This document shows, piece after piece, positions 27,095 through 36,111 of a stretch of DNA of 64,000 nucleotides. Position 1 is the first letter of the stretch. Each line of letters begins with the position of its first letter. A program made the translations under genes and the position numbers. A model generated the notes under the pieces. The model did not search any database. It was not told the DNA's origin and saw only the letters and a list, made by a program, of their open reading frames with translations. This stretch comes from Actinoplanes lutulentus (GTDB lineage: Bacteria; Actinomycetota; Actinomycetes; Mycobacteriales; Micromonosporaceae): contig NZ_QLMJ01000006.1 in NCBI RefSeq assembly GCF_003259845.1, positions 1 to 64,000 on the forward strand, read 5' to 3'.

Positions 27095-28324
27095 ATGTCT
27101 TACGACGAGACCACGTTCCGCCAACAAACCAACCAGACCGAGACGGACCCTGCCGCCTACCGGCGCCGGGTGCAGTACGACGACACGGCCGGCAACACGC
27201 TCGACCAGTCGCTGCGCGCACCGGTGACCACCGGCTCGTTCCCCGCGGTGGAGGAGGACGGCCGCGACCGTCTCGGCGTCCACCTCGGCTGGGAAGTGGT
27301 GCTGCTGGTCGCCACCGGGGTCATCGGTTTCCTGCTCTTCCGCGAGGACTCGGCCGCGCTCCAGCGTCCCGCCCTCGACTCCCTGCTGGTCACCGGCGCC
27401 GCGATCGGTCTGCTCACTCTCGGCGCGGGGCTCAGCCTCCGGGCCGGCGTACCGAACCTCGCGATCGGCCCGATCGCGCTGGCCGCCGCTTTCCAGTTCG
27501 CTGAGAACAGTGACAAGGGACTGCTTCAGGCACTGGTCCCGGCGCTGATCATCGGCGCGGCCGGCGCGTTGATCGTGGCGGTCGTCGTCGTCACGCTGCA
27601 CGTGCCCGGCTGGGCCGCGACGCTTGCTGCCGCGCTCGGCGTCATCGTCTACTCCCAGTTGCGCGTGGCGCCGGTCGTGGTGCAGGGCGACTGGGACCCG
27701 ACCGGGCAGGCCTTCCTCCTCTTCGGCGCTTTCGCGCTGCTGGCCCTGCTCGGCGGCGGCCTCGGCGCGATCGGCCCGATCCGGCGCTGGGTCGGCGGCT
27801 TCCGGCCGTACGGTGACGCGGCCCGCCGTGGCAGCGCCAAGACCGCGGTGCCGGTGGTCATCGCGCTGCTGCTCTCCACGCTCTTCGCGGTCGGCGCCGG
27901 CACGATCCTGGCCGCCGGCTCGGCCGACCCGGTCGTGCCCGGCACCGGCCTGGAGTGGACCGGCATCGGCCTCGGCCTGGCCCTGCTCGGCGGCACGAGC
28001 GCGTACGGGCGGCGCGGCGGGATCTTCGGCACGCTGTTCGCGGTGACCGCCATGACGCTCTTCCTCGATTACGAGGACCTCCGTGAGCTCGACATCGCGC
28101 TCTTCGCGATCGCCGCGAGCGTTTTCGCCGCCGGCCTGATCGTCACCCGGCTCGTCGAGACGTACGGCCGGCCGCTTCCGGCCGGCACCGGCGAGGAGTG
28201 GAACGCCGCTGCCAGCAACGGCACCTGGTCGCCGGACCGGCCGGAAACCTGGAACCAGCCCGGCAACCCGCAGCCGGCACCCGCAGACCGCTGGGACGAC
28301 GGCCCCTGGGGTCAAACGCGCTGA
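27095..28324 (+). CDS. Polytopic membrane protein resembling ABC-transporter permeases
   Basis: The 409-residue protein has a 60-residue polar N-terminus, around nine to ten hydrophobic segments and a polar Trp/Pro-rich tail. The segment RAGVPNLAIGPIALAAAFQFA recalls the signature region of branched-chain/sugar permeases (BPD_transp_2), but no ATPase or binding-protein gene is adjacent, so a transport role is uncertain. AAGGAGG lies about eight bases before the ATG. Confidence 0.7.
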   Translation: MSYDETTFRQQTNQTETDPAAYRRRVQYDDTAGNTLDQSLRAPVTTGSFPAVEEDGRDRLGVHLGWEVVLLVATGVIGFLLFREDSAALQRPALDSLLVTGAAIGLLTLGAGLSLRAGVPNLAIGPIALAAAFQFAENSDKGLLQALVPALIIGAAGALIVAVVVVTLHVPGWAATLAAALGVIVYSQLRVAPVVVQGDWDPTGQAFLLFGAFALLALLGGGLGAIGPIRRWVGGFRPYGDAARRGSAKTAVPVVIALLLSTLFAVGAGTILAAGSADPVVPGTGLEWTGIGLGLALLGGTSAYGRRGGIFGTLFAVTAMTLFLDYEDLRELDIALFAIAASVFAAGLIVTRLVETYGRPLPAGTGEEWNAAASNGTWSPDRPETWNQPGNPQPAPADRWDDGPWGQTR

Positions 28325-28325
28325 C

Positions 28326-28331
28326 TATGCT
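28326..28331 (+). promoter_or_regulatory. -10-like hexamer for a leaderless transcript of the 93-residue protein gene
   Basis: TATGCT ends seven bases before ATG at 28339 with no ribosome site between, which predicts a leaderless mRNA. Confidence 0.4.
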
Positions 28332-28338
28332 TTGAATC

Positions 28339-28620
28339 ATGACCTCGCCGACCTTTGCTGAACTGGACGCCCTGCCTACCGAGGTGCTGAGGGAACGGGC
28401 TTTCGCCCTCGCCCGGGAACGCCACGACGTCAAGTTCTACTGGTCGGTGCTGCGGCACCTGCCGGACGCCGATGAGGCCGCCTCGCTGGACGGCGCACTC
28501 AACTCGATCGGGCCGACCGTCGACGAGGCGGTCGCGCTCTGGCGTGAGTTCGAGGGCCGCGACCTCGGCGAGGCAGAACCGCTGCTGCGGGCCGCATTCA
28601 TCGACTACCTGAGCAAGTGA
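28339..28620 (+). CDS. Conserved small hypothetical protein
   Basis: This is a 93-residue soluble protein, predicted helical, with an N-terminal LDALPTEVLRERAFALARER and a middle FYWSVLRHLPDADEAAS segment. I do not recognise the family or function. The coding character (third-position GC) and leaderless promoter spacing support it as a real gene. Confidence 0.65.
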   Translation: MTSPTFAELDALPTEVLRERAFALARERHDVKFYWSVLRHLPDADEAASLDGALNSIGPTVDEAVALWREFEGRDLGEAEPLLRAAFIDYLSK

Positions 28621-28632
28621 CGTTCATCGTTT

Positions 28633-28673
28633 GAGAGCCTGGCCCCGCTGGGAATAGCGGGGCCATGGCTCTC
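28633..28673 (+). promoter_or_regulatory. Long hairpin whose 3' arm contains the next start codon
   Basis: The 5' arm at 28633-28649 and the 3' arm at 28656-28673 pair almost perfectly with one bulged base. ATG at 28665 is buried in the 3' arm, with no visible ribosome site. It may be a terminator of the preceding gene that also blocks, or regulates, translation of the following one. Confidence 0.5.
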
Positions 28674-29156
28674 GGGAATCGTTACAAGACCGCACCGGGT
28701 GCGGGCACACTCGCCGCGCTGATACTCGTCCTCGTCTTCGGTAGCCCCTGGTACAGCGACTGGGCTCTGGAGAACACCAACCCTGACACGGCCGGCGGCT
28801 GGTGGCTCCGGCTGCTCGCCTGGCCGCACTGGAGCTTCGACACCGACGACTCGCTGCGCGACGTGATCGTCGGCGACCTCAAGGCGATCCTGCTAGTGGT
28901 GCTGACCGCGCTCTTCCTCTACCTGCTGCCCGGCTCTCAGCTGGCCCGGGCCCGTGGCACGATCAGCCAGTTCTTCGCCGGCTGGGCCTCGTACATCTTC
29001 GCGGGCGGTTTCGCCGCGCTCCTCGCCACCCTCTTCCTCAGCAACCCGTCGCTGCTCGGCGCGTTCCAGGCGGCCGGTTCCGGCGCCAGCTACGGCCTCT
29101 TCGTCGGCTGGATCATCGGTCTCGCCACCCTCGGCGGCTGGCGCGGCACCAGGTAG
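28665..29156 (+). CDS. Membrane protein of unknown function
   Basis: A 163-residue protein with four hydrophobic segments (residues 13-27, 69-88, 101-125 and 137-157) and an outer loop rich in Trp and Asp after the first. No family is recognised. Its start codon sits inside a stable hairpin, so translation may be regulated or the true start may differ; no better in-frame start is seen. A terminator hairpin follows. Confidence 0.65.
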   Translation: MALGNRYKTAPGAGTLAALILVLVFGSPWYSDWALENTNPDTAGGWWLRLLAWPHWSFDTDDSLRDVIVGDLKAILLVVLTALFLYLLPGSQLARARGTISQFFAGWASYIFAGGFAALLATLFLSNPSLLGAFQAAGSGASYGLFVGWIIGLATLGGWRGTR

Positions 29157-29160
29157 TACT

Positions 29161-29195
29161 TCCGGCTGGCTTCCGCCAAACGGAAACCAGCCGGA
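29161..29195 (+). terminator. Terminator-like hairpin after the membrane protein gene
   Basis: Arms 29161-29175 and 29181-29195 pair over 15 positions with one G-U pair and a five-base loop. It begins five bases after the stop codon. There is no U tract. Confidence 0.6.
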
Positions 29196-29264
29196 CCGCC
29201 CGGTGGTCATGGGTCATTTGTGCCGTTCGAGCGCTCGGCCGTTTTCACTGGGGCGCACTCTCGG

Positions 29265-29270
29265 TAACAT
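29265..29270 (+). promoter_or_regulatory. -10-like hexamer close to the start of the Tyr/Gly-rich protein gene
   Basis: TAACAT lies eight bases before ATG at 29279, so the transcript would be leaderless or nearly so. Confidence 0.35.
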
Positions 29271-29278
29271 CTGCGCCC

Positions 29279-30997
29279 ATGCCGGAACGCGACCCGCAAG
29301 CGGGACCCAGCGCGAAGCTGCTCCGTGGCCTCCTCTGGGGCGGAGTGGTCCTCGCGCCGCTGGCGGCCGCAGTGGTACTGATCGGTGGCGGCAACACCTC
29401 GATCCGTTTCGCGCTGCTGCTGATCGCCGTGAGCGTGGTGCTGGTCGGCGCGTCTGTGCTGATCCGCGCTGATCCGGTGCTGCTCAGGATGGATGTCGAG
29501 GACCGCGTCGCCCAGGAGGTGGAGAACCTCCGCAAGCAGATGCGGTCCGAATTCGCCGCCTATGCGGCGGCGCCGGCGGTCTCGGAGGCACCTCGCCCGC
29601 CGCTGCAGCCGCGCAATCCGGGCGGCCGAGCTCAGGTCGCGGTTGCGCCAGCGGATGCCGGTTACGCTCCGCAGTCGGGATATGACAATTCCGGGTACGA
29701 GTCTGAGGCTGGGCCGGTTTACGGCGGCGGCGCCCAGTCTTATGACGATGGGCAGTCGTACGACGGTGCTCAGCCTTATGAGAGTTACGACGGTTCCCAG
29801 GGTTACGAGGGCGCTCAGGGCTATGACGGCGCTCAGGGCTATGACGATGGCCAGGGCTATGCGGACGGCCAGGGGCAGGGTTACAGCGACGGCCAGGGTT
29901 ATGCCGACGGTTACGAGCAGAACGAATACGGTTCCCGTGGACCGGCGGCGGGGTCGGCTGGTCCGGTCTCCCCGGCCCGGATGCCCGGCGGCGCGCCCGC
30001 CGGTCGCGCTTCGGCCTCGGTGCCTTCCGGTTCGGCGTCGGTGCCGTCCGGGTCCGCCTCGGTGGTCCGTTCGGCAGCAGTAGCCGGCCCGCCCCAGGGC
30101 GCTCCTGTCCCAGGACCGCGCATGCCCAGCGTTCCGATGTCAGGGGCTCCGGGCGCTCCCATCCCGGGACAGCGCATGCCGGGTGCTCCGATGAGCGGAG
30201 CTCCATCGCACGGCGGCCCGATGGGTGGGGCTTCTTCGCACGGCGGTCCGATGAACGGGCCAGGTCCTGGACCGAACACGATGCCGCCCGGCCCGGTTCC
30301 GCGCCCCCGTGGTGGCGCCGCTGTCCCGCCGCCGGGCCCCGGAGGCCCTCGGGCGGCCGCTTCCGTACCGCCCGGCCCCGGAGGCCCCCGGGCAGCGGCT
30401 TCGGTGCCGCCCGGCCCACCGCGCGCCGCCGTCTCAGTCCCGCCCGGTCCGATGCAGGCCAGCCCGATGCAGTCCGGGCCAATGCAGTCAGGGCCCATGC
30501 AGTCCGGGCCGATTCCGCAGGGGCCGCACTCGTCGGGTCCGCTGCCGCAGGGCGGTCCCCTGTCGTCCGGTCCGATTCCGCCGTCCGGCCCGCCTCGTGC
30601 GGCGGCCGCTGTCCGCCCCGGAACCCAGTACGGCCGCCCGGAATCCCCGAACGACGACTTCGGCGCCGCCAGCGGTTACGCCGGGGCGAACGAGTACGGC
30701 AGCCAGACCGGCTACGACGAGCAGGCGTACGACGGCCAGGGTTACGACGGCCGGGATTACGAGGACCAGGGATACGACAGCCAGGGGTACGACAGCCAGG
30801 GCTATCAGGACCCGTCGTACCAGGACCCGTCGTACCAGGACCCTTCCTATCCGGACCAGGGATACCCGGATCAGGGCTACGAGGACCAGCCGTCCGGCGA
30901 ATACAAGGCCCGCCGCCACCGCCCGTCCGCGAACGACACGAACGTAGGCACCCTCGACGACTTCGCCTCCTACGGCGGCTACAACAACGACCGCTGA
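29279..30997 (+). CDS. Membrane-anchored protein with a long Tyr/Gly/Gln- and Pro-rich disordered tail
   Basis: The 572-residue protein has two membrane segments near residues 17-60, a short coiled coil (DRVAQEVENLRKQMRSEF) and about 470 residues of low complexity. The tail begins with repeats of the type GYDxGQ (about 150-215), moves to Pro/Met-rich repeats with RAAASVPPGP units, and ends with repeats such as GYDSQGYD and QDPSYQDPSY. The C-terminal end has a conserved-looking basic segment (YKARRHRPS). The function is unknown. Tyr-rich tails of this kind can mediate condensation or be phosphorylated. The ATG was chosen for its near-leaderless promoter and the membrane segment that begins shortly after. 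Confidence 0.75.
   Translation: MPERDPQAGPSAKLLRGLLWGGVVLAPLAAAVVLIGGGNTSIRFALLLIAVSVVLVGASVLIRADPVLLRMDVEDRVAQEVENLRKQMRSEFAAYAAAPAVSEAPRPPLQPRNPGGRAQVAVAPADAGYAPQSGYDNSGYESEAGPVYGGGAQSYDDGQSYDGAQPYESYDGSQGYEGAQGYDGAQGYDDGQGYADGQGQGYSDGQGYADGYEQNEYGSRGPAAGSAGPVSPARMPGGAPAGRASASVPSGSASVPSGSASVVRSAAVAGPPQGAPVPGPRMPSVPMSGAPGAPIPGQRMPGAPMSGAPSHGGPMGGASSHGGPMNGPGPGPNTMPPGPVPRPRGGAAVPPPGPGGPRAAASVPPGPGGPRAAASVPPGPPRAAVSVPPGPMQASPMQSGPMQSGPMQSGPIPQGPHSSGPLPQGGPLSSGPIPPSGPPRAAAAVRPGTQYGRPESPNDDFGAASGYAGANEYGSQTGYDEQAYDGQGYDGRDYEDQGYDSQGYDSQGYQDPSYQDPSYQDPSYPDQGYPDQGYEDQPSGEYKARRHRPSANDTNVGTLDDFASYGGYNNDR
29733..29925 (+). repeat. Coding repeats, Tyr-Asp-Gly-Gln units
   Basis: The stretch encodes about ten imperfect units of the type GYxDGQ or GYDGAQ in the disordered tail. 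A second related set lies at about 30712-30890. The units differ by point changes, so the array is old rather than freshly expanded. Confidence 0.7.
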
Positions 30998-31021
30998 CCC
31001 TGCAGCGGCCCAAGATCGAGC

Positions 31022-31052
31022 GGGTGTGCCGACCTAGGGGCTCGACACACCC
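31022..31052. terminator. Hairpin between convergent genes
   Basis: GGGTGTG (31022-31028) pairs with CACACCC (31046-31052), with three further pairs inside. It lies in the 75-base gap between two convergent genes and may serve both. Confidence 0.5.
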
Positions 31053-31072
31053 CCTGCGTGCGCTCCCCGCCC

Positions 31073-32218
31073 CTATTTGTCGATGTCGCCGACTACGAAG
31101 AACATCGAGCCGAGGATCGCGATCAGATCGGGGACCAGGCAGCCCGGGATCAGCGTCGCCAGCGCCTGCACATTCGCGTACGACGCCGTGCGCAGCTTCA
31201 GCCTCCACGGGGTTTTCTCGCCGCGGGACACCAGGTAATAACCGTTCACCCCGAGCGGGTTCTCGGTCCACGCGTACGTATGGCCCTCGGGTGCCTTGAC
31301 CACCTTGGGCAGGCGCACGTTGACCGGGCCGCCGATCCGGTCGACCCGGTCCAGGCAGGCCTCCACGAGATCCAGGGAGACGTACGTCTGGTCGAGCAGC
31401 ACCTCGAACCGGGAGTGGCAGTCGCCGGCCTGCCTGGTCACCACCGGGAATTCCAGCTGGTCGTAGTAGAGGTAGGGCTCGTCCCGGCGTACATCAAAAT
31501 CCAGACCGCTGGCGCGCGCGACCGGTCCGGAGGCGCCGTAGGCGGCTGCGTCGGCGGCCGTGAGGACGCCGACGCCGACGGTCCGGGCCATGAAGATGTC
31601 GTTCTTGCGGATCAGCCGGTCGAGGTCGGGCAGCCGCCGGCGGACCGCGGCGACGGCCTCGCGGACCCGCTTGGTCCAGCCGGCCGGCACTTCTTCCTTG
31701 AGACCGCCCACCCGGTTGAACATGTAGTGGATCCGGCCGCCGGAGACCTCCTCCATCACCGCCTGGAGGGTTTCCCGTTCCCGGAACGCGTAGAACATCG
31801 GCGTGATCGCGCCGATCTCCAGGGGGTAGGAGCCGAGGAACATCAGGTGGTTGAGCGCCCGGTTCAGCTCGGCGAGCGCCATCCGCAGCCAGGTGGCGCG
31901 TTCCGGCACCTCGATGCCCATGAGTCGTTCGACGGCGAGGGCGACGCCGAGCTCGTTGGAGAACGCGGAGAGCCAGTCGTGCCGGTTCGCCAGCATGATG
32001 ATCTGCCGGTAGTCGCGGACCTCGAACAGTTTCTCCGCGCCGCGGTGCATGTATCCGACGATCGGCTCGCACTCGACGACCCGCTCGCCGTCCAGTTTGA
32101 GCTTGAGCCGCAGCACACCGTGCGTTGACGGATGTTGCGGCCCGATGTTGAGGACCATGTCGGCCGTGTCGAGCCCGGCGCCGGTCCCGACCGTCATCTC
32201 CCGCAGGTCATCGCTCAC
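31073..32218 (-). CDS. nuoD: Stand-alone NuoD-type NADH-quinone oxidoreductase subunit
   Basis: The 381-residue protein is a 49-kDa/NuoD-type subunit, the quinone-site partner of complex I. Key blocks are [15 protein letters not shown], the [15 protein letters not shown] segment, and the C-terminal GDIDK. It is somewhat shorter than usual. No other nuo gene lies within the window, so this is a second-copy (nuoD2-like) or isolated gene, as I recall from Streptomyces. GTG start overlaps the stop of the upstream methyltransferase gene. The adjacent NDUFAF7-like methyltransferase suggests modification of a conserved arginine. Confidence 0.9.
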   Translation of the reverse strand: MSDDLREMTVGTGAGLDTADMVLNIGPQHPSTHGVLRLKLKLDGERVVECEPIVGYMHRGAEKLFEVRDYRQIIMLANRHDWLSAFSNELGVALAVERLMGIEVPERATWLRMALAELNRALNHLMFLGSYPLEIGAITPMFYAFRERETLQAVMEEVSGGRIHYMFNRVGGLKEEVPAGWTKRVREAVAAVRRRLPDLDRLIRKNDIFMARTVGVGVLTAADAAAYGASGPVARASGLDFDVRRDEPYLYYDQLEFPVVTRQAGDCHSRFEVLLDQTYVSLDLVEACLDRVDRIGGPVNVRLPKVVKAPEGHTYAWTENPLGVNGYYLVSRGEKTPWRLKLRTASYANVQALATLIPGCLVPDLIAILGSMFFVVGDIDK

Positions 32219-33195
32219 GCAAAGATGCTCCCACGAACCTTCAGACCTATCTCGTGCCACAACCACCAATGGGCGCCGAGTCCGGACGGATCGATCAGCT
32301 CGGCGGCGCTGCCCGCGGCGGAGAGAGCGCGGATGTACGCCGCCGGGTCCGTGCGGGCAAGCTCCAGCGGTGGTCGCCCGCCGTCGATCCCGAGCGCTTT
32401 CAGCGCTTCGCGCTGACGGACCATTTGGTACGCGTAACCGGCCGCACCCGCCACCGAATCCATCGCGACGTGCGCCGTGACGTCGCAACTGCCGTCCGGG
32501 ACAGGTGGCACCTGACGCCCGTCCCGATAACCGGTGAGCGTGCCGAGGGGCGGCCGCTCGGAGCGCTGGTGACCGTAATCGACACAGAGCGCGGCCCCGC
32601 GGCGCACCGAACCCACGGCGTCGGCCCAGGCGGCGTCCCGGGGCCAGCCGATCTCGATCCGGCCGGGGCCGGGCCACCAGCGGTTCAGCCAGAAGCGGTC
32701 GGCCGCGTCGGCCGGGCCGCCCAGCGTCTCGGCGCCGGTCCGCCGGTCCACAAGCACCTTGCGCGGGTCGCCGTGCTCGTCGGTCTCCACGACGTCGAGC
32801 GGGACGTTGTCCAGCCACTCGGTGGCGATCAGCAGGCCGGTCACGCTGTCCGGCACGCCGGTACGCCAGCGGATCCGCGGATCCAGCCTGTCCGGCCGGG
32901 GTGCCATCTCCACGCCGGTCGGGCGTACCCGGGCGGCCAGATCGGACGGCATCAGCGCGAGCAGGACGGTGAGCAGCTCGCCGCGCCCGGCGCCGACGTC
33001 GACCAGGTCGAACGTCGTGGGCCGGCCGAGGGCTTCGTCGAGCCGCTCGACGATCCGCAGCAGCGCTCCGGCGAACAGCGGGGACGCGTGCACGCTGGTG
33101 CGGAAGTGGTCGGCCGGGCCGCTTCCGGCGCGGACGAAGAAGCCATCACTTCCGTAAAGAGCCGACCGCATCGCCGGCCGCCAGCCGATGGACAT
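32215..33195 (-). CDS. SAM-dependent methyltransferase of the MidA/NDUFAF7 (COG1565) type
   Basis: The 326-residue protein has [22 protein letters not shown] followed by the SPLFAGALL segment and the SAM-binding motif [11 protein letters not shown], the order seen in the MidA/NDUFAF7 family. NDUFAF7 dimethylates an arginine of the mitochondrial NuoD homologue NDUFS2. Here the gene overlaps nuoD by GTGA, which supports a similar role. ATG at 33195 is preferred; GTG at 33255 would add 20 residues. Family assignment is from motif memory. Confidence 0.78.
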   Translation of the reverse strand: MSIGWRPAMRSALYGSDGFFVRAGSGPADHFRTSVHASPLFAGALLRIVERLDEALGRPTTFDLVDVGAGRGELLTVLLALMPSDLAARVRPTGVEMAPRPDRLDPRIRWRTGVPDSVTGLLIATEWLDNVPLDVVETDEHGDPRKVLVDRRTGAETLGGPADAADRFWLNRWWPGPGRIEIGWPRDAAWADAVGSVRRGAALCVDYGHQRSERPPLGTLTGYRDGRQVPPVPDGSCDVTAHVAMDSVAGAAGYAYQMVRQREALKALGIDGGRPPLELARTDPAAYIRALSAAGSAAELIDPSGLGAHWWLWHEIGLKVRGSIFA

Positions 33196-33333
33196 GCTGC
33201 TCAGCCTAAATCCGACCGGCGGCGTGGCCGATATGAGCCCGGTGCGGTTTGCCACACGCTGTTGCTACGGGCGTGTTAATTCGGCGCATACTGGCGCTCG
33301 ACCGGTACCCCGAGCTGAGGACTGGATCCAGAG

Positions 33334-34191
33334 ATGAACGCTTTGACCGTCGGCGTCATCGGCGCCGGCCGGGTGGGCGCCGTACTCGGTGCGGCGCTGA
33401 GCGCGGCCGGGCACCGGGTTGTCGCCGCCGCGGCGGTCTCCGCCGCTTCCCGGGAACGTGTGGCCCGCCTGCTTCCGGACGCCGCGATCCTGCCGGCCGA
33501 CGACGTCGCCCGCGCCGCCTCCGATCTGTTGCTGCTGGCCGTTCCCGACGATGCCCTGGCCGCCGTGGTGGCCGGCCTGGACTCGACCGGCGCGCTGCGT
33601 CCCGGCCAGGTCGTCGCGCACACGTCCGGTGCTCACGGACTCGCCGTTCTGGGCGATGTGAACGGCATGGCCCTGCACCCCGCGATGACCTTCACCGGCG
33701 CGGACTCCGACCTGGACCGGCTGCCCGGCATCGCCTGGGGTGTGACGACCCCGGACCGGGCGTTCGCCACCCGGCTGGTCGCCGACCTGGGCGGCGTGCC
33801 GGAGTGGGTGGCCGAGGACTCCCGGCCGCTCTATCACGCGGCGCTGGCGCACGGCGCGAACCATCTGGTCACGCTCGTGAACGAGGCCGCCGACCTGCTG
33901 CGCGCGGCAGGTGTCGAGCAGCCCGGCCGGGTGCTGGAGCCGCTGCTGACCGCGGCCCTCGACAACGCCCTGCGGATGGGTGACGCCGCGCTGACCGGCC
34001 CGGTCTCCCGGGGTGACGCCGGCACGGTCGCCAAGCACCTGGGCCGGATGCCCGCCGAGGCGATCCCGGCCTATCTGGCGATGGCCCGGCGTACCGCGGA
34101 TCGGGCGATCGCTTCCGGCCGGCTGCGTCCGCACGACGCCGAAGCACTTCTCGAGATCCTCTACCGAGCGAAGGTGGGTAGTCCCGCGTGA
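33334..34191 (+). CDS. DUF2520/Rossmann-fold dehydrogenase, candidate ketopantoate reductase
   Basis: The 285-residue protein has an N-terminal NAD(P)-binding Rossmann motif ([13 protein letters not shown]) and a helical C-terminal DUF2520 domain with [12 protein letters not shown]. Its stop overlaps the GTG of panC. In actinobacteria lacking a classical PanE this family is often next to panC, so it may supply the reductive step to pantoate. That assignment is inferred from neighbourhood. Confidence 0.82.
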   Translation: MNALTVGVIGAGRVGAVLGAALSAAGHRVVAAAAVSAASRERVARLLPDAAILPADDVARAASDLLLLAVPDDALAAVVAGLDSTGALRPGQVVAHTSGAHGLAVLGDVNGMALHPAMTFTGADSDLDRLPGIAWGVTTPDRAFATRLVADLGGVPEWVAEDSRPLYHAALAHGANHLVTLVNEAADLLRAAGVEQPGRVLEPLLTAALDNALRMGDAALTGPVSRGDAGTVAKHLGRMPAEAIPAYLAMARRTADRAIASGRLRPHDAEALLEILYRAKVGSPA

Positions 34192-35033
34192 CCGTTCTCG
34201 TACACTCCCGTGCCGCGCTCGCCGCTGAGCTCGCGAAGGCTCCGGGTGAGATCGCGGTGGTGATGACCATGGGGGCGCTGCACGAGGGCCACCGGCAGCT
34301 GATGCGGGTGGCGCGCGAGCGGTCCGCGTTCGTGGTGGTGACGATCTTCGTGAACCCGCTGCAGTTCGGGCCGAACGAGGACTTCGAGAAGTACCCGCGC
34401 ACCCTCGACGACGATCTCGCGGCCTGCCGGGACGAGGGCGTCACTGTCGTTTTCGCACCGAGCCGCGACGACGTCTACCCCGGTGGCGCGCCGTCGATCA
34501 CGATGCATCCGGGACCGCTCGGCGAGATCCTCGAAGGCGAGAGCCGGCCGGGCCATTTCTCCGGCATGCTCACCGTGGTCCAGAAGCTGCTGATGCTGAC
34601 GCGCGCCAATGTCGCGTACTTCGGCGAGAAGGATTTCCAGCAGCTCGCCCTGATCCGCCGGATGGCCCGTGACCTGGATATGGGCGTCGAGATCGTGGGC
34701 GTTCCGACCGTACGGGAGATTGATGGTCTTGCTCTTTCGAGCCGGAACCGATTCCTCTCGCCGGACCAGCGACGGTCCGCGCTCGCGCTCTCTCGCGCTC
34801 TGCGCGAGGGCGCGGCGCGGAGCGACCCCGACTCGGTCCTGGCCGTCGCCCACAAGATCTTGGCGGAGGAGCCAGGGGTACGCGTTGACTACCTCGCGCT
34901 GACCGGAACAGATCTGGGTGCCGCGCCCGAGTCGGGTGCCGCTCGCCTGCTGGTGGCCGCGAAGGTCGGCAGCACCCGCCTGATCGACAACGTCGCACTC
35001 CAGCTGACACCGGGTACAGGGGCGCCTTTGTAA
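34188..35033 (+). CDS. panC: Pantoate--beta-alanine ligase
   Basis: PanC condenses pantoate with beta-alanine using ATP to form pantothenate, the CoA precursor. Motifs [38 protein letters not shown] and SSRNRFLS are intact over 281 residues. GTG overlaps the DUF2520 stop, so the two proteins are co-translated. Confidence 0.96.
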   Translation: MTVLVHSRAALAAELAKAPGEIAVVMTMGALHEGHRQLMRVARERSAFVVVTIFVNPLQFGPNEDFEKYPRTLDDDLAACRDEGVTVVFAPSRDDVYPGGAPSITMHPGPLGEILEGESRPGHFSGMLTVVQKLLMLTRANVAYFGEKDFQQLALIRRMARDLDMGVEIVGVPTVREIDGLALSSRNRFLSPDQRRSALALSRALREGAARSDPDSVLAVAHKILAEEPGVRVDYLALTGTDLGAAPESGAARLLVAAKVGSTRLIDNVALQLTPGTGAPL

Positions 35034-35122
35034 CGCGAACTTTCCCGAACGTCGCCGGTATCCGTACAGATCGTCATACGATCGATAAATCGGACACCGG
35101 CGGCGTTGTGGGAGGCAGGTTC

Positions 35123-36049
35123 ATGCGACACCGGCGGCGTGGCCGGCGACGGTCCGGGATGGCCGCGTTGAGCGCGGCCGTGCTGCTCGCCGCGGGCTGT
35201 GGCGGCAGCGGCAACGTCGACGGCGACCTGATCAACAACTGGGGCGCGATGGCTCCGGCGACCAGCTTCCTGCCGGTCGCCGAGACGTGTCACCTCGCCA
35301 ACTTCGCCGTCTCCGGCCCGCGGTCCACCTATGAGGAGGCGGACTGCTCGGTGGCGCATCGCACCGAGACCGTGTTCATCGGCGAGTACACCGAGGCGGC
35401 CGCCGAGACCGAGACCCCGCCGGCCGGCACCACCACCGGAGGCCGGGCCGCCTATCGGACCTGCGACGCGAAGGCCACCGAGTACGTCGGCGGACCGTGG
35501 CGCGAGGCCCGGCTCTGGATCGGTGTCACGAACCCCTCACCGGCTGCCTGGACCGGCGGATCCCGCTGGTACCGCTGTGAGCTGGTCGAACTGGACTCGA
35601 TCGAGGACGACGGCGCGCTGGTGCAGCGCAAGGGCAGCCTGCGTGGCGCCCTGGCATCGGACACCTCCGGACTCGAACTCACCTGTTACGCCATCGGGCT
35701 GGACGGCGCCGGCGCCATCGACACGATGCCGGCCGCCGACTGCGAGGAGACGCACAACTCCGAGTTCGTCGGGGTCTGGGACGCTCCGGCCACCGCGACG
35801 TACCCCAAGGGCGACACGAACTGGGACGAGTTCCACGACGGCTGCCGGACCCTGGTGGCGAAGTACGCGGCCGTGCCCGACGACGCCGACCTGCGGTATC
35901 GGACCGGTGTGGTCTCGCTGCCCGGCAACGCCGAGGTGTGGGCGCAGGGTGATCACAACGTCCGCTGTTACCTGTGGCTCGACGGCGCCGAGCTGACCGG
36001 CTCGCTCAAGGGCAAGGGGACGAAGGCTCTGCCCGTCCAGTACAAGTAA
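35123..36049 (+). CDS. Septum-formation-family lipoprotein
   Basis: The 308-residue protein has a basic leader, a hydrophobic segment and the lipobox LLAAGC at about residues 24-29. It is followed by an outer region with paired cysteines in two related halves (ETCHLANF ... DCSVAHRTETVF and LTCYAIG ... DCEETHNSEFVG). That repeat of Cys-x-x-x-His is the pattern of the actinobacterial 'septum formation' (pfam13845-like) domain. The ribosome site GGAGG lies seven bases before the ATG. Its role is unknown, perhaps envelope stress or division. Confidence 0.8.
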   Translation: MRHRRRGRRRSGMAALSAAVLLAAGCGGSGNVDGDLINNWGAMAPATSFLPVAETCHLANFAVSGPRSTYEEADCSVAHRTETVFIGEYTEAAAETETPPAGTTTGGRAAYRTCDAKATEYVGGPWREARLWIGVTNPSPAAWTGGSRWYRCELVELDSIEDDGALVQRKGSLRGALASDTSGLELTCYAIGLDGAGAIDTMPAADCEETHNSEFVGVWDAPATATYPKGDTNWDEFHDGCRTLVAKYAAVPDDADLRYRTGVVSLPGNAEVWAQGDHNVRCYLWLDGAELTGSLKGKGTKALPVQYK

Positions 36050-36111
36050 CCGTGACCACTGAAGGTGCCCCCGCCGCGACTGATCCGAGCGGGCGGAGTG
36101 TACTGGGACAC

